Positions 1 to 7,815 of a stretch of DNA of 64,000 nucleotides are shown here, one piece after another (position 1 is the stretch's first letter; every line of letters starts with the position of its first letter). Location of the stretch: NCBI GenBank assembly GCA_903900335.1, contig CAIUMP010000044.1, positions 162,686-226,685 of the forward strand, read 5' to 3'. The notes beneath the pieces were generated by a model. It did no database searches. It saw nothing but the letters and a program-made list of their open reading frames with translations, and was not told where the DNA came from. The position numbers and the translations under genes are program-made. This DNA comes from an uncultured Ignavibacteriota bacterium (GTDB taxonomy: Bacteria; Bacteroidota; Ignavibacteria; Palsa-1295).

Positions 1-1339
1 TAAGTTTAACTGCCTCTTCGAACGGTTCGATTGCTTTTGCATATTGACTAGTAAGAAGGTACAGATATCCCAATGTAAAGTGACTCATGTAATTGTCAGG
101 AGCGTTCCGAATGAACTCTTTCGCAGTCAATTCAGCCAACTCGATTTTGTTCTCCAACTGATATATGGAGGTTAGGGCAATGTACCCATCCATATTGTTC
201 TCGTTAAGACGAAATCCCGCCTCAATCAAGCGCTTGGCATCTTCAAGCAGTTGAATATCCCTCTTATAACTACGATACAGACCAACCTGGGCATTCGAAA
301 TATAAAAATACGGTGTTATGAAGTGTGGGTCAAGTAACATTGCCTCACGAAATAGTTGGATTGCGAATTCGAAACCTTCTTTTGTTTGTTTTAGAAAATA
401 CTTCTCTCCCTTTAGTTCTAACTCATACGCCTCCGCATTCTCCGTACCCCGTTTCTTCACCAGCGTCTTCTCCTCATTCGTCAAATGCAGCTTCAACCCC
501 TCAACCACCTTCTCCGCAACCGCTTCCTGAATATCGAAAATATCCTTGAACTCGCCACGGTGGGATTCCTGCCAGAGATAATCGCCCGTCTCGATGTCGA
601 GCAGTGAGACCGATATTTTTATCTGCTCGCCAAACTTGCGGACGGAGCCTTCGATGAAATAGCGGGTGTTGAATTCTTTGCCGATCTCGACTGTCTGCAG
701 CTTCGCGCCGCGCAAGCCGATGGAGGTCTTCCGGTCCAAGATTCGCAGCGATTTAATGTGACCGAAAGCGTCGATGAGTTCACCGGCGAGTCCATCGGCG
801 AACCAGGCGTTGTCTTCGCCAGATGGGGAGAGGTCTTCGAAGGGGAGGACGATGAGGGATTTGCGGGTGTCAGACGCGGAGTCGGGCAGGGATGCCCGAC
901 CTACACGAGGGTCGGTGCGTAGGTCTGTGCTTCCAGCCCGACCTTCCCCGACAGCAACGCCGAGCTTCACAAGAGAGCGCACAATGCCGTCGAAATCCGC
1001 GAGGTGTGCCCGCTGGATTCCGGCAAGCTGATACTGCATCTCATGCGGAATGATGAAGTCAGTGCCAACTGAGATGGGCAGGATGCGTTTCTTCTTTTCA
1101 AACGCGAGAGAAAGCTCTCGCACGACATTATCGGATTGCACCGAATCCTTCGAAAGCAAGACGATGAGTGCCGATGAAGCCTCTATCGCGCGGACGATCT
1201 CTCCGGACCAGCTTGTCGCGGCCTCTATTCCGCCCTGGTCTATCCAAATCTCCATACCGGATGCGCGCAGCCGTTCCGCCAGCTCTAACGCGTGCTCGGT
1301 GTCTTTGCGGGAATAGGAAATAAAGATGTCTGTTGCCAT
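1..1339 (-). CDS. TIR / FlgO(TolB-N)-like / TPR protein, 3' end cut by window edge
   Basis: The frame is open from an ATG at 1339 to the left edge, about 446 codons, with no stop seen. Residues 1 to about 120 form a TIR_2-type domain: it opens MATDIFISYSRKDTEHA, then has WIDQGGIEAATSWSGEI and a hydrophobic LIVLLS strand. After a repeat-derived linker comes an FlgO/TolB-amino-terminal-like domain (VLPFEDLSPSGEDNAWFADG ... YFIEGSVRKFG ... GDYLWQE ... FDIQE). TPR helices follow, with YAKAIEPFEEAVKL at the edge. The same architecture recurs at 21581-23335. TIR domains may act as NADases or as protein-interaction modules; nothing here decides which. The gene is divergent from miaB. The start is chosen because the TIR domain begins directly at this Met. 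The function is inferred to be cytoplasmic signalling or defence. Confidence 0.85.
   Translation of the reverse strand, partial: MATDIFISYSRKDTEHALELAERLRASGMEIWIDQGGIEAATSWSGEIVRAIEASSALIVLLSKDSVQSDNVVRELSLAFEKKKRILPISVGTDFIIPHEMQYQLAGIQRAHLADFDGIVRSLVKLGVAVGEGRAGSTDLRTDPRVGRASLPDSASDTRKSLIVLPFEDLSPSGEDNAWFADGLAGELIDAFGHIKSLRILDRKTSIGLRGAKLQTVEIGKEFNTRYFIEGSVRKFGEQIKISVSLLDIETGDYLWQESHRGEFKDIFDIQEAVAEKVVEGLKLHLTNEEKTLVKKRGTENAEAYELELKGEKYFLKQTKEGFEFAIQLFREAMLLDPHFITPYFYISNAQVGLYRSYKRDIQLLEDAKRLIEAGFRLNENNMDGYIALTSIYQLENKIELAELTAKEFIRNAPDNYMSHFTLGYLYLLTSQYAKAIEPFEEAVKL
881..943. repeat. GTCGGGC palindromic repeat inside the TIR gene
   Basis: A perfect short hairpin (GTCGGGCAGGGATGCCCGAC, 881-900, then CTAC) is followed by a degraded partner (GTCGGTGCGTAGGTC...CCCGACC). 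The same unit occurs in intergenic DNA at 48310, 48675 and 49403. Here it lies in frame, encoding a low-complexity linker between the TIR and FlgO-like domains, and the reading frame stays open on both sides. Confidence 0.75.
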
Positions 1340-1345
1340 GACAGG

Positions 1346-1377
1346 GACAATCGTGTGTTCTGTAACACGCGATTGTC
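1346..1377. promoter_or_regulatory. Inverted repeat in the divergent TIR/miaB intergenic region
   Basis: GACAATCGTGTGTTC is followed by a near-perfect inverted copy ending CGATTGTC, flanked by ACAGG and CCTGT. It starts 7 bp upstream of the TIR start codon, within the 122-bp divergent intergenic region. It could be an operator acting on the TIR gene or another dispersed palindrome; no second copy was noticed. Confidence 0.4.
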
Positions 1378-1461
1378 CGTCCTGTTCCACCCACACAATC
1401 CAACCGGTCCAGGGAGAACGGACAGGAACCCGACCAATGCTCCCCTGCTTTACTCGTTAAC

Positions 1462-3111
1462 ATGAAAAAGGTCTATATCGAAACATACGGTTGCCAGATG
1501 AATGTCGCCGACACGGAGGTCGTCCTTTCCGTGCTTAACAAGGCTGGCTACGCACCCACGACCGAGCTTGAGGGGGCAGATCTCGCGTTTATGAATACCT
1601 GCGCCATCCGCGAGAATGCGGAGGAAAAAGTGTGGAAGCGATTAAGCCATTGGAAGAACCTTAAGAAGCGGAATCCCAACGCTGTGATCGGCGTCCTCGG
1701 CTGCATGGCGGAGCATTTGCGGAAGGATTTGCTCAAGGACTCAGGGACAATCGTGGATTTGATCGTTGGGCCGGATGAGTATCGCAGGATTCCCTCATTA
1801 GTTGAATCTCTCGCTGGTGGCAGTGCAAGCGGGGTCAAGCGATCCAGTGTGGATTACGAGGAATCAGGGCCACAGATTGCAGTGAAGCTCTCCCGAACCG
1901 AAACCTACGACGACATCCTCCCCTTCCGTTCGGAAGGCATCAGCGCATTCATTTCTGTTATGCGAGGATGTGATAAGTTCTGCACGTTTTGCGTCGTGCC
2001 ATTCACTCGCGGGCGAGAGCGTTCGCGGAGTCTGCAATCTATTGTAGATGAGTGTAAGGAGTTGGAGCAGCAGGGATTTCGGGAGATAACGTTGCTGGGG
2101 CAGAATGTGAACTCCTACCGGGATTCTGCCTCTCCCCTACCCCCTCTCCCGCTGGGAGAGGGGAATTGGCCTGCCTCTCCCCTAACCCCTCTCCCGTTGG
2201 GAGAGGGGAACAACTCCCCCTCTCCCAACGGGAGAGGGGGCTGGGGGGAGAGGCAGCCCCCCATCGCCGATTTCTCCGACCTCCTCGCTGCCTGCGCGCG
2301 TGCCGTCCCTGCCGTGCGCATCCGCTACACGACAAGCCACCCGCAGGACTTCGACCAGAAGCTGGTCGATACAATGGCGACGCACGATAATATTTGTAAG
2401 TACATTCACTTGCCGATTCAGTCCGGCTCCGACCGCGTGCTGAAGCTGATGAATCGCACATACACGCGCGCCCACTACATGTCGATCATCGAGATGATCG
2501 ACCGCGCAATGCCACAGGCGGCGCTATCGACGGACATCATCGTCGGGTTCTGCACGGAGACGCTGGAAGATCACGAGATGACGAAGCAGGTCATGCGCGA
2601 AGTGGAGTACGAGGGCGCGTATATGTTCAACTACTCGCCGCGACCCAACACCCGCGCCTGGAACACCCTCGCCGACGATGTGCCGGACGAAGAGAAGACC
2701 CGCCGCTTGCAGGAGATCATCGCGCTGCAAAACGAGATCGCCGCGCGGAAGAACTTAGCCGAGATCGGCACGGAGCACACCGTGCTCGTCGAAGGCCGCT
2801 CGAAAAAAGACGCGACCGAATGGAAAGGCCGCACCGATACGAACAAGATGGTCATCTTCCCGCGGATGGATGCCGAGGTCGGCGAGCACCGCCGCGTGCG
2901 CATCAACCGCTCGAACAGCGCCACCCTCTTCGGAGAACTATTAGACTCCCCCACCTCGGTACGAGGAGGGGGCTGGGGGGTGGAAACCGCCAGCCACAAC
3001 CGCGGCGACGTGCTGTACGATCTCTCCCCGCTCGTGATTTCGACTGTTAACTCTAACGAGCAAAGCGGCCTCCAACAACCGATGGCAATCGAACTGCCTG
3101 TCCACTCATGA
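1462..3111 (+). CDS. miaB: tRNA-2-methylthio-N6-dimethylallyladenosine synthase MiaB
   Basis: A radical-SAM methylthiotransferase that modifies A37 of tRNAs reading UNN codons. The UPF0004 N-terminal domain carries three cluster cysteines (YGCQMN, Cys11; NTCAIRENA, Cys47; LGCMAE, Cys81). The radical SAM cluster is GCDKFCTFC (Cys170, 174, 177), followed by TRGRERSR, LLGQNVNSY, and a C-terminal TRAM domain (VLVEGRSKKD ... GRTDTNKMVIFP). At 549 residues it is about 100 longer than usual. The extra length comes largely from two in-frame palindromic repeat insertions: residues about 222-267, between LLGQNVNSYRD and FSDLLAACA, and a shorter one after LFGELL in the TRAM region, followed by a nonconserved tail. 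All catalytic residues are kept. The stop overlaps the next gene's start (ATGA). The family assignment is secure; activity despite the insertions is inferred. Confidence 0.96.
   Translation: MKKVYIETYGCQMNVADTEVVLSVLNKAGYAPTTELEGADLAFMNTCAIRENAEEKVWKRLSHWKNLKKRNPNAVIGVLGCMAEHLRKDLLKDSGTIVDLIVGPDEYRRIPSLVESLAGGSASGVKRSSVDYEESGPQIAVKLSRTETYDDILPFRSEGISAFISVMRGCDKFCTFCVVPFTRGRERSRSLQSIVDECKELEQQGFREITLLGQNVNSYRDSASPLPPLPLGEGNWPASPLTPLPLGEGNNSPSPNGRGGWGERQPPIADFSDLLAACARAVPAVRIRYTTSHPQDFDQKLVDTMATHDNICKYIHLPIQSGSDRVLKLMNRTYTRAHYMSIIEMIDRAMPQAALSTDIIVGFCTETLEDHEMTKQVMREVEYEGAYMFNYSPRPNTRAWNTLADDVPDEEKTRRLQEIIALQNEIAARKNLAEIGTEHTVLVEGRSKKDATEWKGRTDTNKMVIFPRMDAEVGEHRRVRINRSNSATLFGELLDSPTSVRGGGWGVETASHNRGDVLYDLSPLVISTVNSNEQSGLQQPMAIELPVHS
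2129..2254. repeat. CTCTCCC...GGGAGAG palindromic repeat cluster inside miaB
   Basis: Two direct copies of a unit around CCCTCTCCCGTTGGGAGAGG are followed by one inverted copy (CCCTCTCCCAACGGGAGAGG plus GGCTGGGGGGAGAGG). The whole block is in frame with miaB and encodes a Pro/Gly/Leu-rich insert. Related units lie at 2946-2983 and 40244-40467. Confidence 0.85.
2946..2983. repeat. Second palindromic repeat inside miaB (TRAM region)
   Basis: CTCCCCCACCTCGGTACGAG followed by GAGGGGGCTGGGGGGTGG is a relative of the cluster at 2129-2254. It is again in frame and encodes a Gly-rich stretch right after the conserved TLFGELL of the TRAM domain. Confidence 0.65.
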
Positions 3112-3830
3112 CAGGCTCCCAGCACTCTACAACCGAGTCTGAAATCCAACTCCTCCTCCTCCCCGGTCTCGGCGGCGATCATCGTATGGCGCACTCGCAG
3201 CGTGCGCTTCCGTATGAGGTTATCGCTCTGGACTTCATCTCGATGCAGCGCCATGAATCGCTGCCGGATTATGCTCAAAGATTCGGCGAGTATCTTATTG
3301 CGGAGAAGCTGATCGATCCGGGTCGTCCGCTGGTGTTGGCGGGGTATTCGTTCGGCTCTGCGGTTGTGCAGGAGCTATCGAAGAACGTTCGTGCGGACGC
3401 AGTGATCCTCATTGGCGGGCTTTGTCACTCGCGCGAACTCAAGCCACTTGTCTATTGGGTTGGGAAGCATATCAGCCGATGGTTGCCCCTCATCGGCTAT
3501 CGGTTTGCGGAGTACTTCATCGAACCAGTGATTCAACTTGTCTCTGGCGTCGGTCCGTCCGAGACACATCTTGCCAGAACAATGTATCACGACCTCCCGC
3601 CAGGTTTCTTCCGTGATGGCTACGATGCATTGGTAAACTGGGAGGGGTGCCCGGTTGAGATTCCACTCTTCCGAATTCATGGGAAAGGTGATCAAATCAT
3701 CACGTGTCCTCCTCCAGGAGATGGCGTTGTTCTTGTTAATGATGCCAAACACATGGTCGGACAGATGCAACCCGAAATCGTGAACGCCGCGATAGACCGC
3801 TTCATTACCGATGTGTTACGGTTGAGTTAA
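3108..3830 (+). CDS. Alpha/beta-fold hydrolase
   Basis: A 240-residue cytoplasmic hydrolase of unknown substrate. It has the early LLLLPGLGGDHRM strand-loop (oxyanion region) and a GYSFGSA nucleophile elbow with Ser. HGKGDQII supplies the acid Asp, and KHMVGQ near the C-terminus supplies the catalytic His. The ATG overlaps the miaB stop, so the two are probably co-translated, but no functional link is evident. It could be an esterase, lipase or thioesterase; the sequence does not decide. Confidence 0.8.
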   Translation: MTGSQHSTTESEIQLLLLPGLGGDHRMAHSQRALPYEVIALDFISMQRHESLPDYAQRFGEYLIAEKLIDPGRPLVLAGYSFGSAVVQELSKNVRADAVILIGGLCHSRELKPLVYWVGKHISRWLPLIGYRFAEYFIEPVIQLVSGVGPSETHLARTMYHDLPPGFFRDGYDALVNWEGCPVEIPLFRIHGKGDQIITCPPPGDGVVLVNDAKHMVGQMQPEIVNAAIDRFITDVLRLS

Positions 3831-4148
3831 GAACGAAAGGCTTGATAATCAAGGCCAAGATCGATTCTCCACACACGAAAACGCGACAATAAAGGCGCGG
3901 ATTAACGTCGCTTCGAATTATCCCGAGGGCTGTCAATAAATCGGTGGAGAACGGCGTGGTTATACACGTCGGCGTGAATAACGTTCGTGGAATAAGTTGA
4001 CAACTCTCAAAACCCGCAAATATGGCCGAAAAGGAGTGTTTTCGGGAAGTCGCCCGATAGTGTGCAAAAGGCCCCTCACCGGAGTGGTGGGGGCCTTTTA
4101 TGCGGGATAAATGGTGGACAACTGAGGATTTTCTGCCCCAGCGTGGAA
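3831..4148. other. Intergenic region without a gene
   Basis: This convergent gap holds a hairpin terminator at 4066-4099. No ORF or RNA gene was recognised in the rest. Confidence 0.6.
4066..4099. terminator. Bidirectional rho-independent terminator
   Basis: AAAAGGCCCCTCACC, a 5-nt loop and GGTGGGGGCCTTTT form a stem with A and T tracts on both sides. It lies between the convergent hydrolase and T9SS-type genes, so it may serve both. Confidence 0.8.
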
Positions 4149-5720
4149 CTACCTAACGTAGTTCACTCTGACGGGTTCGGAAGCGGCCTCACCCTGCTCA
4201 ATTCGGATAATATAGTCACCAGAGGGCAAGCCTGAAGCGCTTAGCTGTACTTTATTCGTACCCTTATTCAAGTGTCCTAGGTCGATGGAGGCCTTCTCTG
4301 CACCGGTCATGTCATAGACGTAGGCCACGGCGCGCTCATCGCGGTCTGTGACGATCTCCAGATTCAAGCGGGAAGCCGCGACCAGCGGATTCGGCCAGGC
4401 ATTCAGTACCGCGATGCCAGCATGTTCTGTGCTTGTTGCCGGCGCGCCGACCGCTGAGGATGCCGCAACGTAGAGAGGAAGCTGATAGCTGGCCGAGTCC
4501 GGGATGTCGTCAGCGCGATAAACTTTGAAGTTAAATGTTGCGGAGTCCTGCACACTAAGGCTCGGACTATTGGCTGTGAATGTCACGAGCCTATGATTAT
4601 TCACCGCGTCATTGACGCCGGCAAAAGTATAGCTGATCTCGCGGCCATCGGAAACCGAATCGCCAACGGTGAATCGGGATGTCCAGCCTTTGGGCAAGGA
4701 TGCCGGAGCAGAGAAGCGATAGGTAACAGGGATCGTGGAGTAATTCGTAAAAGTACCCGTATCGCTGTGGTCGCCGCTGCCAGCAAAGCTGTTCTTGGTC
4801 GGAGTGACGAAGGAGAAATCATTGACGACTGCGACAAGCCGGAAGTTAGCGGAGTCCGCAGTGTTCTTCGAGTTGGGGCGTGCACTCAAGTAGAAGACAG
4901 CGGAATCACGGTGCGTAAATGGAGCAGCGGGCAGAACGTCTATCTGCACAGGCTGAATATCAAAGCCCGAATTGACTGCACCAAGAATGATCTGCGTATC
5001 CGGGCGCGAGAGAAGCTTTGCGACACGGAGCGTATCTATCCAGCCCGCAGGCATTACGGACTGCATAGAGAATTTGTACCCCATCTCGGTACCGGCCCGA
5101 TTCTGAAATGCCTTCTTGATAATGTGCTTTGCACCGCCGACGAAGCTCCAGTTGAATGGCTTCGAATCGTTGAATCGGAAGATAAGCGGTGGGTTGCCAG
5201 GCGTAAAATAGGCCTTTAGCACGAACATTTCCGTGTCGCCTGGATTACCGCTATTCGCGCCAAGTGTCAAATACATCGTGCCGCTATCGGGATAATCCGT
5301 CATCGCTGGGATGATGTGAATCGTTAGGCCTTTGTTCTCACCTGGGGCGAATACTTGTCCCTGCGTGTCAACGTCGGTACCGAAACACAGATCACCAAAG
5401 CAGATACTGGAGCTCCAACCCGCTGGGAATACCGCGCGTCGAACGAAGTACAAACCAAGAGGATCAACGCTGATATTGCCAATCGTGCCAAGGAAGTCGT
5501 GCGTTTCGCCGTCGCTGACATCGACACTGCGGCCAAGCACCGTATCGACGAAGGAACGAGGCGCTCCGAGCAGTGATGAAGGCCGGGCTTTCTCTACAGG
5601 TTGATGAAGAAGCACGCGATCAGGCGTACTGAGAAGTTGAGCAGAAGCTGGCGTTGTAGCGAAGGGTATCGAAACAATCAGCGACGCAAGAAAGAAGACC
5701 GAAAGGAGTGCACTCTTCAT
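4149..5720 (-). CDS. Exported protein with T9SS-type C-terminal sorting domain
   Basis: A 523-residue protein from ATG 5720; the frame can extend two codons to a TTG, but ATG gives the cleaner signal peptide (MKSALLSVFFLASLIVSIPFA ... ASAQ). The body is beta-rich with repeated Ig-like segments (GSGDHSDTGTFTNYSTIPVT, SGDHS/DSATF motifs) and no recognised enzyme motif. The last ~80 residues (VLNAWPNPLVAASRLNLEI ... VYDMTGAEKASIDLG ... LPSGDYIIRIEQG) match the Por secretion-system/T9SS type A sorting domain pattern, including the PNP near its start. It is expected to cross the outer membrane and stay surface-attached or be released. It is monocistronic on the minus strand with a terminator downstream. 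The role is unknown. Confidence 0.85.
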   Translation of the reverse strand: MKSALLSVFFLASLIVSIPFATTPASAQLLSTPDRVLLHQPVEKARPSSLLGAPRSFVDTVLGRSVDVSDGETHDFLGTIGNISVDPLGLYFVRRAVFPAGWSSSICFGDLCFGTDVDTQGQVFAPGENKGLTIHIIPAMTDYPDSGTMYLTLGANSGNPGDTEMFVLKAYFTPGNPPLIFRFNDSKPFNWSFVGGAKHIIKKAFQNRAGTEMGYKFSMQSVMPAGWIDTLRVAKLLSRPDTQIILGAVNSGFDIQPVQIDVLPAAPFTHRDSAVFYLSARPNSKNTADSANFRLVAVVNDFSFVTPTKNSFAGSGDHSDTGTFTNYSTIPVTYRFSAPASLPKGWTSRFTVGDSVSDGREISYTFAGVNDAVNNHRLVTFTANSPSLSVQDSATFNFKVYRADDIPDSASYQLPLYVAASSAVGAPATSTEHAGIAVLNAWPNPLVAASRLNLEIVTDRDERAVAYVYDMTGAEKASIDLGHLNKGTNKVQLSASGLPSGDYIIRIEQGEAASEPVRVNYVR

Positions 5721-6087
5721 GGACAATCTCTATCTCTCTTTTGATGAAGTGGGGAAACCACACATTTGACCTGAATTTGGCGATACGTGGTCGTATTGTA
5801 AAGGTAATTTCCATGTAATTTGGTTCGCGAATTTGGAAAGGGTGGACACAAATCCAATTGTGGGTATTTGTGGGGAGAAATGGAATATATGAAGGGCGTG
5901 CTCCTCTCTTTGATCGTACACTATCATTGGATCATCGAATACGGGGGCCGCGCGTCATATTTACGAAGGGGCAGGAGCGTACTTGAAGGCCCTCGTTGCG
6001 AGATTCTTCGCTCCGCTCAGAATGACGTGTGATGTGATTTTATGCTGCACTCAATGTTGTCACGCGCTTTCGTCGTATTTTTGCAGT
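5721..6087. other. Divergent intergenic region, 367 bp
   Basis: Upstream region of two divergent genes. Near 5996-6030 it contains AGATTCTTCGCTCCGCTCAG, which looks like a dispersed repeat. A TATTTTTG box lies at 6076-6083, just before the oxidoreductase ATG. No gene was recognised. Confidence 0.5.
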
Positions 6088-7122
6088 ATGGACAAAGTAA
6101 AACTCGCTCTCGTCGGTTGCGGAAATGTTGCTCAGATCGTGCATCTGCCTATCTTGCAGAAGATGGCGGATGTGCAAATTGTTGCTGTCGTCGATCCGGA
6201 TAAGCACAAGGCAAAAGCGATCGCGGAGCGTGCGGGGATCCCTGCTACCTTCGCCTCGCTGGAGGCGCTGCTGAACTCCCCCATCGCCGGAGACATTGAT
6301 GCTGTGGATATTTGCACACCGACCGACACGCACCTTCCGCTCGCCATCGCCGCAATGCAGGCGGGGAAGGATGTGCTGGTCGAGAAGCCGATCGCACGCA
6401 CCGCGAAGGAAGCGAAGGAGATGGTCGCCTATGCGAACAAGTACGAGCGCAAACTGATGGTCGGGATGAACACACGCTTCCGACCCGACACGATCTTACT
6501 CAAGACGTTCATCGAGAAGAACGAACTTGGCAAGGTGTTTTACATCAAGTCCGGATGGCTGAAACAGCAAGCGGGGCAGGCTGCATGGCATCAGGTAAAG
6601 GAGAAGTCTGGCGGCGGCGTCATTCTTGATCTGGGAATCGTCATGCTCGACACCGCACTGTGGCTGCTCAACTATCCTGACGTGGAGACCGTCACTGCTA
6701 CAACCTATCGTCAATTCACAAAGACTGTCGAGGACTCCGCCGCGTTCTTCGTCCGTTTTGCCGGTGGCATTACGTTCACTGCGGAAGTAAGCTGGACTTT
6801 CCAGCGCGAAGGGGATTTCTTCTATTGCAATGTCTTCGGTGACGACGGCAGCGCGTTCATCAATCCGCTGAAAGTCTATAAGCGCATTGATGGAAATCTC
6901 GTGAATCTCACATCTGCAAAGGCACAGACGCCTGTTGGGTTGTACAAGAAGTCCTATGAGAATGAGTTGCGTCATTTTATCAATGCGGTAAAGGGCATCG
7001 TGCCGCTGATCTCCACTGGTGAGGAATCCATGAAGCGCATGACGGTGGTGGAGGCGATATACCAATCAGCAGCGAAGAAGCGCGAGGTGGTGCTGACAAG
7101 TGGGAAGGCGAAGAAGAAGTAG
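6088..7122 (+). CDS. Gfo/Idh/MocA family NAD(P)-dependent oxidoreductase
   Basis: A 344-residue protein from ATG 6088. The longer in-frame ORF from 5983 runs through repeat-like DNA and is not expected to be translated. It has an N-terminal Rossmann fold (ALVGCGNVAQIVHLP), a VDPDKHKAKAIAER strand for cofactor ribose, the DICTPTDTHLPLA segment and the family signature VEKPIARTAKEAKEM with the catalytic-region EKP. The C-terminal beta-sheet domain contains GGGVILDLGIVMLD, a variant of the GGGxxxDxGxH pattern in which His is not evident. The substrate is probably a sugar, cyclitol or derivative, unspecified. It stands alone, with no sugar operon nearby. Confidence 0.9.
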   Translation: MDKVKLALVGCGNVAQIVHLPILQKMADVQIVAVVDPDKHKAKAIAERAGIPATFASLEALLNSPIAGDIDAVDICTPTDTHLPLAIAAMQAGKDVLVEKPIARTAKEAKEMVAYANKYERKLMVGMNTRFRPDTILLKTFIEKNELGKVFYIKSGWLKQQAGQAAWHQVKEKSGGGVILDLGIVMLDTALWLLNYPDVETVTATTYRQFTKTVEDSAAFFVRFAGGITFTAEVSWTFQREGDFFYCNVFGDDGSAFINPLKVYKRIDGNLVNLTSAKAQTPVGLYKKSYENELRHFINAVKGIVPLISTGEESMKRMTVVEAIYQSAAKKREVVLTSGKAKKK

Positions 7123-7132
7123 TAGAACGGTT

Positions 7133-7328
7133 GCTCCGTTAGGAGGGGCATATTTGTAGCCCAGGGTGTAGCGAGCTTGCGAGCGGAACCCTGGGTGGGA
7201 TGTGCGTTTGCAATTTCGAGTGCTGAAAGGACCGCGCACCCCGCCGCGAAGGTGTACATCGCCCTTGTCAGGGCTGTTGATTTCGGTGGTGATCCCGTCC
7301 CCAGGGTTCCGCTACGCTCCACCCTGGA
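7133..7328. repeat. REP-like inverted pair related to the RAYT element ends
   Basis: GCTCCGTTAGGAGGGGCATA then TTTGTAGCCCAGGG resembles the left end of the RAYT element at 45206 (GCTCCGTTAGGAGCGATATA then TTTGTAGCCC). The unit CCCAGGGTGTAGCG...ACCCTGGG (7160-7196) is matched by an inverted partner CCCCAGGGTTCCGCTACG...CACCCTGG (7300-7326), giving a REPIN-like arrangement. A relative of the right half lies at 48251. Confidence 0.65.
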
Positions 7329-7434
7329 CTGTGGGTACATAATGGCTCCGCCACTGGGGCACCCTTTGTCGCGTAGGCCGGTGCCTGCGGCCCGACACAC
7401 CCGGGAAATATTCTCAAAAAATAATCGGAAGCCG

Positions 7435-7463
7435 TTGACTTTGGGATTTGAATGTGTTATGTT
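7435..7463 (+). promoter_or_regulatory. Sigma70-like promoter of the duplicated element, copy 1
   Basis: TTGACT (7435-7440), a 17-bp spacer and TATGTT (7458-7463). Hexamers and spacing are identical in copy 2 (49461-49489), although the spacers differ at several bases, which is why this is read as a promoter. Confidence 0.5.
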
Positions 7464-7643
7464 GTTTGCTATGTGATGGGCACCTTTTCAATTCGGCACA
7501 CATCCTCCGGGGAGCTGGATTTCCGCCTCCGATCAGGTCGAGGGCAGGTTATCCGCGGGAATGATAGAATGGGGAGGGAGTTCATTAAATGAACACTCAA
7601 TTGAGAGAATAGGGGCACCCGTTTTCAAGAAAACGGGTGCCCC
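7464..7643 (+). ncRNA. Candidate small RNA or MITE-like element, copy 1
   Basis: This segment is shared with 49490-49665. Its parts in order are GGGCACC-TTTTCAATT, GGAGCTGGATT, ATCCGCGGGAATGA, and a highly conserved 3' half with TTCATTAAATGAA and CTCAATTGAG palindromes. It ends in a perfect 15-bp hairpin (GGGGCACCCGTTTTC and its complement, 7612-7643). The hairpin lacks a U tract in this copy. A mini-ORF ATG to TAG (MNTQLRE) is conserved in both copies. The element could be an RNA gene, a non-autonomous mobile element or a regulatory repeat. Confidence 0.4.
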
Positions 7644-7743
7644 TTCGGCAAGCTCTGGGCAGGCGCTTTATGAATTTTGAATGCAAAAAAGAATCGGGGC
7701 TAATCGGCCGACGCGGATTCTTGGAAGCAGGATCGGAATTTGG

Positions 7744-7751
7744 TATATTTG
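7744..7751 (+). promoter_or_regulatory. TAnnTTTG-type -7 box upstream of the cytochrome gene
   Basis: TATATTTG has a TTGG 20 bp upstream (7721), which fits the Bacteroidota-type promoter pattern. It lies 64 bp before the cytochrome start codon. Confidence 0.4.
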
Positions 7752-7815
7752 CCGCTCGCTGGTGTTCGCCTGACCCAGCGGTATTGTTTTGAAGTCCACA
7801 TTTAGTTTAATCTCC

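Larger units (their letters stand above)
7123..7815. other. Repeat-rich intergenic region, 693 bp
   Basis: No protein gene is supported here. The gap holds REP-like palindromes (7133-7328), copy 1 of a ~200-bp duplicated element with promoter-like and hairpin parts (7435-7643), and a promoter-like box before the cytochrome gene (7744-7751). Confidence 0.7.

Noticed and set aside
2129-2254. CRISPR-like array
   Set aside because: Repeated units are palindromic, adjacent or inverted, with no regular unique spacers and no cas genes in the window.
2631-3278. 215-codon minus-strand ORF
   Set aside because: Antisense to the end of miaB and start of the hydrolase; both real genes have clear motifs.
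4593-5219. 208-codon plus-strand ORF
   Set aside because: Lies entirely antisense to the T9SS-type gene, which has signal peptide, domains and sorting tail; the ORF has no protein-like features.
5983-6087. N-terminal extension of the Gfo/Idh/MocA ORF
   Set aside because: Translates a repeat-like sequence containing AGATTCTTCGCTCCGCTCAG; the Rossmann motif begins right after ATG 6088.
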